Origin: an uncultured Clostridia bacterium
Lineage (GTDB): Bacteria > Bacillota > Clostridia > TANB77 > CAG-508
Direction of reading: 5' to 3'
NCBI GenBank assembly: GCA_934177485.1
Contig: CAKPPF010000001.1
Coordinates: 1-64,000, forward strand
DNA: 64,000 nucleotides
A program made the position numbers and the translations under genes. A model generated the notes under the pieces. That model had not been told where the DNA came from. It saw only the letters and a list, made by a program, of their open reading frames with translations, and ran no database searches. Within the stretch, counting starts at the first letter, position 1; each line of letters opens with the position of its first letter. Positions 7,043 through 16,008 of this stretch are shown here, one piece after another.

Positions 7043-7048
7043 CAACAT
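6974..7048 (-). CDS. Putative leader peptide, 24 residues
   Basis: ATG 7048 to TAG 6974 encodes a hydrophobic 24-residue peptide (MLRTFF start, LWLFLLCS end). The frame covers almost the whole attenuator hairpin, so a ribosome stalled in its first half would block the outer stems. There is no strong ribosome site; initiation could be coupled, because the preceding 17-codon frame ends at TGA overlapping this ATG. It is supported only by position and structure. Confidence 0.35.
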   Translation of the reverse strand: MLRTFFYEWQNLTIAKLWLFLLCS

Positions 7049-7095
7049 TTTCTATTATTCAAACTATTTCTAGTTATCAATTTCTTCGGTAGCAT
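7042..7095 (-). CDS. Putative upstream leader peptide, 17 residues
   Basis: ATG 7095 to TGA 7042 encodes a basic 17-residue peptide (MLPKKLITRN start). Its stop overlaps the ATG of the next short frame (AATGTTGA), an arrangement that allows translational coupling. No clear Shine-Dalgarno sequence is present, so the call is tentative. Confidence 0.25.
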   Translation of the reverse strand: MLPKKLITRNSLNNRKC

Positions 7096-7129
7096 CACGC
7101 GAATGGACGAATTGAAATACTACAATATT

Positions 7130-7158
7130 AGTATAGCATAATTTTTAATGTTTTTAAA
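7130..7158 (-). promoter_or_regulatory. Probable promoter of the leader-methyltransferase unit
   Basis: On the minus strand an extended -10 (TGC-TATACT, -10 hexamer 7135-7130) has a weak -35 TTTAAA at 7158-7153 with a 17-base spacer. Transcription would start near 7122, giving a leader of about 200 bases. Confidence 0.45.
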
Positions 7159-7247
7159 GTCTTTTTATATAAATACTCAGTTTTTGCCATATACTTTTTA
7201 AAATTTAACTAAAATCAATTATTGGTTAAACTTTCATATCTTCTTAC

Positions 7248-7370
7248 TCATCTCTGAATATTTTCTTTTGCAGGAATATTAAAGTATTTTGTGGCTTCCT
7301 TAAAACCATAGTGTTCATCAATACAATATTTTACAACTTCTAATTTAAATTCACTTGAGTATCTACTCAT
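7248..7370 (-). pseudogene. IS3-family transposase OrfA remnant
   Basis: ATG 7370 to TGA 7248 encodes 40 residues (MSRYSSEFKLEVVKYC, then EATKYFNIP) that match the N-terminal helix-turn-helix of IS3/IS150-type OrfA proteins. The frame then ends where a full OrfA would continue (after NIQR). A good ribosome site (GGAGGTG) precedes the start, and the end-like sequence at 7401-7425 could be the IS terminus. No OrfB is present, so the element is a dead left end. It abuts the stop codon of the HEPN gene at 7426. Confidence 0.7.
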
Positions 7371-7425
7371 AAAAAATACACCTCCAAATGTTAAATTTTT
7401 GTCTAATATTGAGGGTGCACTTCAA

Positions 7426-9273
7426 TTAAAGTGGATTGTTAAATTTTCTTTTTTTAGTATAATAGTTTTTTTTAGTCGATGCTGTTTTATCTATTTTTTC
7501 AAATAAGTTAATGTGTTTTTCTAACAAGATTTTAATTATTATATTTTCTTCCGAATCTTTATCTTTTAAAATATTTTCTTTTACTAAAATAGAACTATTA
7601 TCTATTTTGTAATTTTCTGCTAAAATCTTTAGAGCGTTAAAGATGGTCAAATATTTATTTAATAAACTATTAAATACTTTATCCCATGTGATATTTTCAA
7701 TTTCCATTTTATCTAAGTCATTTATACTTTTCATAAATTTATCTACTGATAAAGCCAATGTTTGACACAACAAATATTGCGGAATATCATAATAAGATTT
7801 AGTTTCTCCTGTATGAACATATCTGTTTCGGAAAATATATATTCTATATATACTCATTCTTATTCTTTTTACTATCTTATTTAATTCTATATTTAATTTG
7901 TGTGGATTCGTAATTATTTCTTTATATTCATATATACAGGTTTGAAAATACTTTCCTTTTACTTTTTTTATATATGTATCTATTGAACCATCATAACAAC
8001 ATTTTATAAATTCTTCAACTCTTCTCGTACCTATCTTAGACCTTTTTAACGTAACATTAAGTTTTTTTCTAAATAAGTCTATTGCTAAAATTTGAGGCAT
8101 ATAATTTAAAACAGAATCAAATCCACTTTTTGTAGGTGATTTACTATATAATGTTTCTAATGCTATCCATTTATTTATAAATTGTTCAGTTGACAATGTA
8201 TTATTATCTTTTTCTGAATAATCTATTATATTAAAAAAATCTTTAACTAATATACTATCTTCTCTATCCTCTTTTTCATCTTTATAATAATATCCTGTTA
8301 AATTTCGCAACGTACTTATAGAACTATCTATTATTTTATATGTTCCTTTATAATAGTCATACTTAAACATATCATTTAAAGACTTATCTTTAATATTTAA
8401 ATATTTATTTGCTTTTATAATACAGTTTTCATTTTCATCCAAATCTATCTTACTTCCAATATAAAACTTTTCAAAATTAAAAATTGATTTCATTCTTTTT
8501 ATTTGTTTACTTATTCCTTTGTAATAGTCATTATTATTAAAATATATATGACAATAATATTTCTCTGATAAAAAATTTTTACCTTCAATTTTTATATTCT
8601 TACCTAATTGCACATCCTGAGCTTTAAAACTATTTTTTAGAAACCTTTCATCTCTATTATTAAAATGAACTAATGGTATATATATATCATAATTTTCCTT
8701 ACTATTAAATAAGAAATCTATAAATTCACTTGGTGTTTCAAATATATTGTCATATATATAACTCTTTACTATTTCATTTAAAAATTTATATGTATAACCC
8801 AAAGATAATAACTCATTAATTAACGTTTCTATTAATATCTCTAATTTTTTATAATTAGTGCACTCTTGTAATTCTTGTAATATTACTTCAATCAATTTAT
8901 CTATATACTTTTTGCCAAATATCGTTTTTACATGACTAAAGTAATTATATAGCTCTAAGCAATTAATCTTATCCCTATTATCTAAAAATTCTTTTATTTT
9001 TTTTATAATATTAATATATGTTCCCATATCTAATTCTTTTAAAATAATGTCTTTTTTTAAAAACTCTATAAAATCTTGTGCTAGTTCAAAATATTTTTTA
9101 TTACCTGTCTCACTATTAACATTACACAAATCTAACATTTCCTTTAAACAAAAATTAAAACATATCATCGTAGGCATTTGTAAAAAAGAATTTTGCATTG
9201 ATGTTAAGTTTATAATTTTATCTTTAAAAAATTTTTCTTCCTCACCTTCATTTATAAATGCATTTATTTTCAT
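7426..9273 (-). CDS. Large HEPN-domain protein, candidate defence RNase
   Basis: A 615-residue protein with very low GC. The C-terminal third has helices ending in FRNRYVHTGE, where R482-N-R-Y-V-H487 fits the R-x4-6-H ribonuclease motif of HEPN domains. The preceding WIALETLYSKS segment resembles the conserved ALE/WxALE helix of ApeA-like and related HEPN proteins. The N-terminal 350 residues are helical and unassigned. HEPN RNases often act in anti-phage or abortive-infection systems, and its location between an IS remnant and an integrase gene supports an accessory role. No partner antitoxin or nucleotidyltransferase lies next to it, so a toxin-antitoxin pair is not indicated. Start ATG 9273 was kept as the first ATG in frame. 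Confidence 0.6.
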   Translation of the reverse strand: MKINAFINEGEEEKFFKDKIINLTSMQNSFLQMPTMICFNFCLKEMLDLCNVNSETGNKKYFELAQDFIEFLKKDIILKELDMGTYINIIKKIKEFLDNRDKINCLELYNYFSHVKTIFGKKYIDKLIEVILQELQECTNYKKLEILIETLINELLSLGYTYKFLNEIVKSYIYDNIFETPSEFIDFLFNSKENYDIYIPLVHFNNRDERFLKNSFKAQDVQLGKNIKIEGKNFLSEKYYCHIYFNNNDYYKGISKQIKRMKSIFNFEKFYIGSKIDLDENENCIIKANKYLNIKDKSLNDMFKYDYYKGTYKIIDSSISTLRNLTGYYYKDEKEDREDSILVKDFFNIIDYSEKDNNTLSTEQFINKWIALETLYSKSPTKSGFDSVLNYMPQILAIDLFRKKLNVTLKRSKIGTRRVEEFIKCCYDGSIDTYIKKVKGKYFQTCIYEYKEIITNPHKLNIELNKIVKRIRMSIYRIYIFRNRYVHTGETKSYYDIPQYLLCQTLALSVDKFMKSINDLDKMEIENITWDKVFNSLLNKYLTIFNALKILAENYKIDNSSILVKENILKDKDSEENIIIKILLEKHINLFEKIDKTASTKKNYYTKKRKFNNPL

Positions 9274-9556
9274 AAAATTACTTTTTCTCCCTCTTACATT
9301 TTTAATTATCTGAGTTTATTTTATCATTTTTCTCTTCAAAAATCTATCAATTTCAGTATTTCCAACAATTTTTATTTTTACCTTTTTTGACATTTTTCTC
9401 ACTTTTACCATACACATCTTTAAAACTTTTCTAAAACATCCATTGTCGGTTAGACTTTTGTTTTTTTACTTTGTATAATTAATATATACAATCTTTAACT
9501 TGTAATTTCATTGTAGGTTACAAAAATACTCTCTCCCACACGGAAAGGAGGATTTT

Positions 9557-10750
9557 ATGGCAGGGAGTATAGAAAAAAGAGGTACAGACACATATAGGTT
9601 GGTTTACTTTTGCGGTAAAAACCTAGATGGTAGTCCTGCAAGACATACAAAAACTGTTCATTGTACAAAAAAGGAAGCCAAGCTTGAACTAGCAAAATTT
9701 GTTGCAGATGTTGAGAAAGGAAATGTTATTGAAGGCAATTCTATTACGTTTGAAGAATTTACTGAAATATGGAAAAGAGATTATGGTGCTAAAGAACTGG
9801 CGCCTACAACTTATTCTAGATATGTCGCAATCTTAAACACTAGAATTCTACCATACTTTGGCAAGTTTAAACTGGATAAGATTAAGCCTACAGATATTAT
9901 GAAATTTTATGATATGCTTGAAAATGATACACAAATTAAAAGATTAAAAAATAATAAAGGAGAAAGGCTTAAGAAACCCTTATCTAGAAAAACTATTTTA
10001 GAACATCACAGATTACTTCGAGCAATGCTTCACAAAGCTGTATACTGGCAACTACTTGTAAACAATCCAGCCGAGAGAGTTCAACCGCCAAAAATTCATA
10101 AGCCTAAGAGAAGATATTATGATGATGAGCAATGTAAATTTTTATTAGAACATTTAGAACAGCTAAATGCAGATAATATAAAATACAAAGTAGCTATTAT
10201 TATTACAATATTCACTGGAGTGAGACTTGGCGAACTTATGGGATTAGAATGGGATGATATTGATTTTAGAAATGGAATTATTAGTATTAACAAAGCAAGT
10301 CAATATTTATCTGATAAAGGAGTATTTACCAAAGAACCTAAAACAGAAAGCTCAATTAGAGAAGTTGCTATACCTACATTTGTGATTTCATTGCTTGAAG
10401 AATATAAGTTGTGGTATGAAGAACAAAAATCATTATATGGCGAATTATGGACTAATTCTAATAGATTATTTGTACAAGCTGATGGCAAACCTATGCATCC
10501 AGATACAATCAGTAAATGGTTTGTAAAATTTGTAGGAAATATCGGTCTTCCCGTAATAAACTTTCACGGATTAAGGCATACAAATGCTACACTTTTAATA
10601 TCTCAAAACATAGATATTGCAGTTGTCGCAGCAAGACTAGGACATGCACAAATTACAACGACATTAAACTTTTATGTGCATCCTGTAATATCACACAATA
10701 AGGTTGCAGGAAATGTATTGCAAAATTTATTATTAACACCAAAAGATTAA
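9557..10750 (+). CDS. Tyrosine recombinase (Tn916-type integrase)
   Basis: This 397-residue integrase has three parts: an N-terminal arm-binding AP2-like domain (about 1-57), a SAM-like core-binding domain (about 63-165) and a catalytic domain (about 185-385). Catalytic residues are visible: Arg223 (TGVRLGEL), His337 and Arg340 (HGLRH), His363 (LGH) and Tyr373 (NFYVHP). It starts at ATG 9557 after AAAGGAGG. The 283-base region before it has a TATAAT at about 9473 and inverted repeats such as TTGTAA...TTACAA near 9500-9520. It ends 174 bases before the 3' end of tRNA-fMet, the usual place for an integrase at an attachment site. No excisionase gene is visible. Confidence 0.93.
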   Translation: MAGSIEKRGTDTYRLVYFCGKNLDGSPARHTKTVHCTKKEAKLELAKFVADVEKGNVIEGNSITFEEFTEIWKRDYGAKELAPTTYSRYVAILNTRILPYFGKFKLDKIKPTDIMKFYDMLENDTQIKRLKNNKGERLKKPLSRKTILEHHRLLRAMLHKAVYWQLLVNNPAERVQPPKIHKPKRRYYDDEQCKFLLEHLEQLNADNIKYKVAIIITIFTGVRLGELMGLEWDDIDFRNGIISINKASQYLSDKGVFTKEPKTESSIREVAIPTFVISLLEEYKLWYEEQKSLYGELWTNSNRLFVQADGKPMHPDTISKWFVKFVGNIGLPVINFHGLRHTNATLLISQNIDIAVVAARLGHAQITTTLNFYVHPVISHNKVAGNVLQNLLLTPKD

Positions 10751-10881
10751 AAAAAAGATAAAAAGTAAAATTAAGAAATTTATTGAAATATATAGTATTT
10801 GAAGGTTATGAAGAGTTCGATTTCTCCCCAAAATCTCCCCATTTTATGAAAAATAGCTAGATTTTAGATATTTTTGCAAAA

Positions 10882-10916
10882 ATAAAAAATCGCTAAAACC
10901 TTTAAGGTTCTAGCGA
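10882..10916 (-). terminator. Terminator of tRNA-fMet
   Basis: TCGCTA at 10890-10895 pairs with TAGCGA at 10911-10916, with an inner AACCTT/AAGGTT pairing. On the minus strand a T-rich run follows (10889-10882). Confidence 0.75.
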
Positions 10917-10924
10917 CTTAGGCG

Positions 10925-11000
<76 letters not shown>

Positions 11001-11176
11001 ATATTAACAACAAATATATTATATTACTAAACTTTGTTATTGTCAACACTTTCGTTATATTATATTCAAAATTTTCTCTTCTATTCCATTTATTGTAATA
11101 TTTATTTTTAATATATTGAAAATTATCTGCATATATGTTAATATACACTTAAATAATATTAATAGGAGGTCTTTTT

Positions 11177-11728
11177 ATGTTGATTGCTTTAATTATTATC
11201 ATTTTATTAGTTATATATATAATAGCAACATATAACGGCTTAGTTTCATCTAGGCAAAAAGTTAAAAACTCTTGGAGCCAAATGGATGTACAATTACAAC
11301 GTAGATTCGATTTAATTCCAAATTTTGTAGAAACTGTTAAAGGATATATGACCCATGAAAGTGAAACTTTTTCAAAAATCGCAGAGCTTAGAACTTCTTG
11401 GGCTAAAGCAGGTACTGTATCAGAAAAGGCAGAATTAAATAATCAATTATCAAGTGCATTAAAAACTATTATGGCTGTATCTGAAAATTATCCTGATCTT
11501 AAAGCTAACCAAGGATTTATAAATTTGCAAAACGAACTACAAAATACTGAAGATAAAATTTCTTTCTCTAGACAATTCTACAACGATAGTGCTACAATGT
11601 ATAACACAAAATTAGAAATGTTTCCAAGCAATATAATTGCAGGCATGTTTAATTTCTCTGCAGAACCATTATTCGAAGCAGAAAGTGAGGAAGCTAGAAA
11701 AAACGTTAAAGTTGATTTTAATAAATAA
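11177..11728 (+). CDS. lemA: LemA family protein
   Basis: A 183-residue protein with one N-terminal membrane segment (residues 2-20) and the LemA helical core: NGLVSSRQKVKNSWSQMDVQ near 24-43, then RRFDLIPNFVETVKGY. LemA proteins are widespread membrane-anchored helical-bundle proteins without a settled biochemical role. A strong AGGAGG site precedes ATG 11177 and a terminator follows, so it is a single-gene unit, divergent from the tRNA. Confidence 0.93.
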   Translation: MLIALIIIILLVIYIIATYNGLVSSRQKVKNSWSQMDVQLQRRFDLIPNFVETVKGYMTHESETFSKIAELRTSWAKAGTVSEKAELNNQLSSALKTIMAVSENYPDLKANQGFINLQNELQNTEDKISFSRQFYNDSATMYNTKLEMFPSNIIAGMFNFSAEPLFEAESEEARKNVKVDFNK

Positions 11729-11749
11729 TATAAATTAACGAATTCAATG

Positions 11750-11781
11750 AAAAAATCTCTGAATAAACAGAGATTTTTTTA
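11750..11781 (+). terminator. Terminator of lemA
   Basis: AATCTCTG (11754-11761) pairs with CAGAGATT (11768-11775), with six loop bases, followed by TTTTT. Confidence 0.85.
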
Positions 11782-11823
11782 TTACAAAGTTAAAGTTATA
11801 TTTGTCATTGCATATGTTATAAG

Positions 11824-12609
11824 CTATATATTAAATATTCTTTTTGTGTTTTGAGATGTTTCTTTTGCAATTTCTTCTACCTTTTTTCCTGTAATTGTTG
11901 CTATTTTCTCTGCAACATATTTTACATTAATAGAATTATTGCGTGTTCCTCTTACTGGTTCTGGTGCCAAATATGGACTATCTGTTTCTATTAGTAATTT
12001 ATCAGAAGGTATCATTTTTACAATTTCTTCAACATTTTTGGCATTCTTAAATGTAATAACTCCAGATAAAGATATATAAAAATTAAGTTTTATTGCTTCT
12101 TTTACTAATTCTCTATTTAATGGGCAACAATGAAAAATTCCTTTTTGCTTTACTGTATTATTTTTTAATATCTCTAGTGTGTCCATAACCGCTTCTCTTG
12201 TGTGTATTACAATTGGCAAGTTATATTTATTAGCTAATTTAATTTGTTCTATAAACATTTTCTTTTGAATTTCTTTATTATCTTTGTTCCAATAATAATC
12301 TAATCCAATTTCACCTATTGCTACAACTTTTTCCTTGTTATTAACATATATCTTTTCAATATCTTCTATTGCATTATTAATTTCATTTTCATTATTAATT
12401 TGATCTAGGTCATTTGGAGAAATTCCAACAATTGCATAAATATTTTCATATTGTTTTGCTATTTCTATAGCCTTTTTTGATGAATCTATATTATATCCTA
12501 CAACAGTAAAATTAGAAACACCAGAAGCTAGTGTTTCTTTAATAATTTCATCTCTATCAATATCAAATTTTTCATCATTATAGTGTGAATGTGAATCAAA
12601 TAGTTCCAT
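11824..12609 (-). CDS. tatD: TatD-family metal-dependent hydrolase (3'-5' DNase type)
   Basis: A 261-residue TIM-barrel hydrolase. The metal ligands are visible: HSH at 7-9, the Glu of AIGEIGLDYYW, the His of IVIHTRE, the HCC segment and the Asp of IETDSPYLAP. The usual GIHP turn reads GISP. Family members trim DNA 3' ends or remove D-amino acids from tRNA-like substrates; the exact role is not predicted. It follows acpS by 15 bases in a minus-strand operon that starts with the WG-repeat protein. Confidence 0.93.
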   Translation of the reverse strand: MELFDSHSHYNDEKFDIDRDEIIKETLASGVSNFTVVGYNIDSSKKAIEIAKQYENIYAIVGISPNDLDQINNENEINNAIEDIEKIYVNNKEKVVAIGEIGLDYYWNKDNKEIQKKMFIEQIKLANKYNLPIVIHTREAVMDTLEILKNNTVKQKGIFHCCPLNRELVKEAIKLNFYISLSGVITFKNAKNVEEIVKMIPSDKLLIETDSPYLAPEPVRGTRNNSINVKYVAEKIATITGKKVEEIAKETSQNTKRIFNI

Positions 12610-12624
12610 TATTCTAAACCTCTA

Positions 12625-13002
12625 TTATTTACAAAGTAAAGTTACATTAGCAGTTGCATACTCTTTGCAATGAGAAATACTTATATCAATACTTTCAATC
12701 TTATCACATATTTCCTTTTGTTTAATATTTACAAATGGTTTTCCATCTGCTCTTTTTAGTACTTCTAATTCATTCCAAGATACATCATATTTGTCATTTA
12801 ATAATTCAGATATAGCTTTAAATATTGCTTCTTTTGAGGCAAATCTAGCTGCATAATGTTGATATTTTGCTTCTTTTTTACTTTCGCAATATTTTATTTC
12901 TTCTGGTGTATAAATTCTATTTATGAAGTTTTCGCCTAAATCTTCTATACTTTTTTTAATTCTACTAATTTCAATTATATCTGTTCCTGTTAAAATTCTC
13001 AT
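12625..13002 (-). CDS. acpS: Holo-[acyl-carrier-protein] synthase
   Basis: A 125-residue AcpS. It transfers 4'-phosphopantetheine from CoA to the serine of apo-ACP. The GTDIIEI motif holds the magnesium-binding Asp8, and RFASKEAIFKAI holds the second ligand Glu. The C-terminus keeps the SISHCKEYATA strand. Length is normal. It is co-transcribed with tatD downstream and two membrane proteins upstream. Confidence 0.95.
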   Translation of the reverse strand: MRILTGTDIIEISRIKKSIEDLGENFINRIYTPEEIKYCESKKEAKYQHYAARFASKEAIFKAISELLNDKYDVSWNELEVLKRADGKPFVNIKQKEICDKIESIDISISHCKEYATANVTLLCK

Positions 13003-13011
13003 ACTTCACCT

Positions 13012-14241
13012 CTATTTTACGAAAAGCCAACTAATAAAATTTGCTACCCCTATTAATAAGCACATGACTGTTGCTATAAGTATTGTATTTTCCTTAACTC
13101 TATTTTTTTCTATGTTTAATTTTTTATAATATATATCATACTTAGTTTTTACTTGTGCAAATAATTCCTCTAAATTTAATTTTTCTTTACATCTTTTATA
13201 AAACTTTTGTCCAAATGAATTTGATGTTATTTCGCTTATCCATAATGTATTTGTAAATTTAATAAATTTTTTTATTGTGTTTTCAGTCTTAAAATCAAAA
13301 TTCCTATTTAATTTTTTTAGATAATATCTTTGATGCAAAGCTAAAATATAAGTATAAAAATATTGATTCTCATATAATTCAGGAAGTACCGTATAGTTAC
13401 TAACATCCGCTGACGAACATATTACTGCTGCGCATTTATCATTTATTCTTATTTTCATAAATGATGAATTAGTAAGCACTGATAATTTTTCATAATCTAC
13501 ATTTATATTTGTATTACTCTTTTTAACTTCAGCAAGTTTTACAAATTCATTTTCTATATTTTCAAAACTATTTTCATTGTTCCATTGATTAGCTTCTATA
13601 CACACATAAGTGTAAGTCAAAAATAGGTCTTCATCAATGTCTAATTTTCTTCCTTCAATTTTCTTTCCTGTTATTTCTTCTATTATGCTTGATATTTCAG
13701 TCATATTTTCAAACATGTCTGTCTGTATTTTTATATCTTTTATTTTTTTTATATTTTTATTTTCTAATTTTATATTATTAAATTTATAATTAAAATTTAA
13801 TATGTCCGAAAAATTATTAGTTTCTTCCAAATGTGTCTTTATTGATAAAAAACAAATTCCTGTATTAAAGCAAATTAATTCTATTTTAGGTATAGTAAAG
13901 AATATTCCATCTTTTTCTTCTATTTTTCCTTGTATTTGCTTTTTCAAGAGATATTCAAATATTAAGCAGTTTTGATTTTCTAATATTTTTATTTGTTGAC
14001 CGTAACTTAATTTATTAAATTTGTTTATTTTTTCCTTATCAAAAGAAAAGTCTTGAAAGAAATCTTGCTTTACTGTTGGTACAAAATACTTATACAATTC
14101 AACATCTTTAAAATAATCAAAAAACTTAATTTTAAATTTTTTATTTTTTATTAAATTTTTTATATATCTCTTATAGTTTTCTTCTTTAATTGCAAATGGA
14201 TATATAAAATATGAATACTGGTAGTTTGTCTTTAGTTCCAT
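13012..14241 (-). CDS. Uncharacterised protein with C-terminal membrane anchor
   Basis: I do not recognise this 409-residue protein. It has no signal peptide. The last 24 residues (ILIATVMCLLIGVANFISWLF) form one membrane segment, so the bulk would be cytoplasmic and tail-anchored. A long charged helix precedes the anchor (about 330-385), giving a shape faintly like CorA-type proteins, but there is no GMN motif. It lies 10 bases upstream of acpS and 12 bases after the WG-repeat gene, so it is in the same operon. Confidence 0.6.
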   Translation of the reverse strand: MELKTNYQYSYFIYPFAIKEENYKRYIKNLIKNKKFKIKFFDYFKDVELYKYFVPTVKQDFFQDFSFDKEKINKFNKLSYGQQIKILENQNCLIFEYLLKKQIQGKIEEKDGIFFTIPKIELICFNTGICFLSIKTHLEETNNFSDILNFNYKFNNIKLENKNIKKIKDIKIQTDMFENMTEISSIIEEITGKKIEGRKLDIDEDLFLTYTYVCIEANQWNNENSFENIENEFVKLAEVKKSNTNINVDYEKLSVLTNSSFMKIRINDKCAAVICSSADVSNYTVLPELYENQYFYTYILALHQRYYLKKLNRNFDFKTENTIKKFIKFTNTLWISEITSNSFGQKFYKRCKEKLNLEELFAQVKTKYDIYYKKLNIEKNRVKENTILIATVMCLLIGVANFISWLFVK

Positions 14242-14253
14242 TTTTTTCTCCTA

Positions 14254-15741
14254 TTAATATGTATAATACATTAAATTTAAATCTTTTCCTAAATGGTATC
14301 CACCTATAAAGTCTATTAATAAATTTTCATCTAAATTATACTTAGGTTCAACTATTATTTGTCCATTTTTGTTAATGCTTCCCCATAAGCCATCTTTTTT
14401 CACGGCTATATATCCAAAGTCATTTTGTTCTCTTGCGTCATCATAAATATAGTCAACAACAACATTTCCTTTTTTATCCACAAATCCATATTTATTATCT
14501 TTTTTGCTTAAGAATAAATTGTTGTTTGCTAATATTTCACTTGATTTTTTTTCATCACCATTTAAACTATAATATTTATATCCTGATTCTTCCCAAATTT
14601 TAATATATAATTTTTCTGAATTAACTTCGTTTACAATTCCTCTTGCAATTTGCTTTAATTCTTTATTTAAAATAATATTTAGGTCTTGATCTTCAAGTTC
14701 ATAAATTCGTGCATCATCATAGAAATTAATATTTGGATATTTATCTTCTATCATAACTTGATTATCTATATTTATTATTCCATAATTATTTTCTGCTTTA
14801 AATATAAATAAATTATCTGATGTATATTTTAGTTCTTTATAACCTTTTTCTACCTTTGCTTCTGATGCAACATTATAAGCATAAAATTTTCCACTATTTT
14901 TATATACTATTACATCATTTTTAATAGTTTCAATATCATCAAATTTCTCGCTTAAAATTTCTTTTTTATCTTTATCAATTGCTTTTAATTTTCCATTTTC
15001 TTTTACACAGAATATATTAGTATTATTTAATGGTTTTATTTCTTCATATTCGCAGTCTAATATGTCATTTACACCATATTTTCCATCTTTTTTTACTATA
15101 TATTTTTTGCAATCTTTTCCAAGTGATAAAATTTCATCATACTCATTATTTAGTACTTTTTTACCAGAGTCATCTACTAGTCCTAGTTTTTCTTCTTTTA
15201 CTGTTATTAAACTGTTTTTTACTCCTTTTAAAGCATATATATCGTCATATTCTATATTTAAAATATTATTTCCTTTTAAATCTATAAGTCCATATTTGTC
15301 ATCTTTTTTTACTATTAAAACATTTTCTTCATACCACAAATTATTATTTTCATCATAATTTGCTAGTGCAAGTACGCTATCATAATTTTCAAATAATTCT
15401 TTATTTTTACTGTTTATTACTTTTGTTTTATATGTATTTTTTTCATAATCAACATCATATGTGCATATAAATACATCTTTTTTATTATTTGGTATTATAA
15501 TTGAATCCTCATATGTTGGTTCTATTACTATTTTTGAATTATTATCAATTACTCCCCATTTTCCATCTTTATTTAGTAAAAAATATGTTGTACTAATTAA
15601 ATTATTAGAATTTGTATCTGAGTTTATTAAGTTTTTTATTGCAATTACAAACATAACAATTACTATTAATGCTATAATTACCGCTATCACTTTTTTTATA
15701 TTTAGCTTTGGTTCGTTATTATATCTTCTTCCTCTACTCAT
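14254..15741 (-). CDS. WG-repeat membrane-anchored protein
   Basis: From ATG 15741, which follows GGAGG, the protein has 495 residues. An N-terminal anchor is at about 15-36 (IKKVIAVIIALIVIVMFVI). The rest consists of WG/KWG repeats (KDGKWGVID, KDDKYGLID, KEEKLGLVD, KDGKYGVND, KDNKYGFVD, KDGLWGSIN). WG repeats form beta modules probably involved in surface or envelope interactions, and no enzymatic motif is present. An ATG at 15753 is in frame but overlaps the ribosome site. It is the first gene of the operon leading to acpS and tatD. Confidence 0.85.
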   Translation of the reverse strand: MSRGRRYNNEPKLNIKKVIAVIIALIVIVMFVIAIKNLINSDTNSNNLISTTYFLLNKDGKWGVIDNNSKIVIEPTYEDSIIIPNNKKDVFICTYDVDYEKNTYKTKVINSKNKELFENYDSVLALANYDENNNLWYEENVLIVKKDDKYGLIDLKGNNILNIEYDDIYALKGVKNSLITVKEEKLGLVDDSGKKVLNNEYDEILSLGKDCKKYIVKKDGKYGVNDILDCEYEEIKPLNNTNIFCVKENGKLKAIDKDKKEILSEKFDDIETIKNDVIVYKNSGKFYAYNVASEAKVEKGYKELKYTSDNLFIFKAENNYGIINIDNQVMIEDKYPNINFYDDARIYELEDQDLNIILNKELKQIARGIVNEVNSEKLYIKIWEESGYKYYSLNGDEKKSSEILANNNLFLSKKDNKYGFVDKKGNVVVDYIYDDAREQNDFGYIAVKKDGLWGSINKNGQIIVEPKYNLDENLLIDFIGGYHLGKDLNLMYYTY

Positions 15742-16008
15742 AATGGCCTCCAATTATTATTTTCCACAAATAATATATCATACTTTTCGTAAAATGTCGA
15801 TATTTTTCTACTTAAATGAGCAAAGCAACGTTACTAGTTAATAGTTTAAAATAATACTAATCTTCCATGCAGGCATAAAACCTGCTCCTACACACCACAT
15901 TAATCATTTTTGTAGGAATAGATCTGCCCTAGAATATTGAAATTTTCTAGTATTAATAATAAATTTGTGTTATAATGTATGCTAATATAATTACTTTAGG
16001 AGGAAAAT

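Noticed and set aside
7426..9273. HEPN-MNT toxin-antitoxin pair
   Set aside because: No nucleotidyltransferase (GSx10DxD) gene is adjacent; the neighbours are an IS remnant and an integrase.
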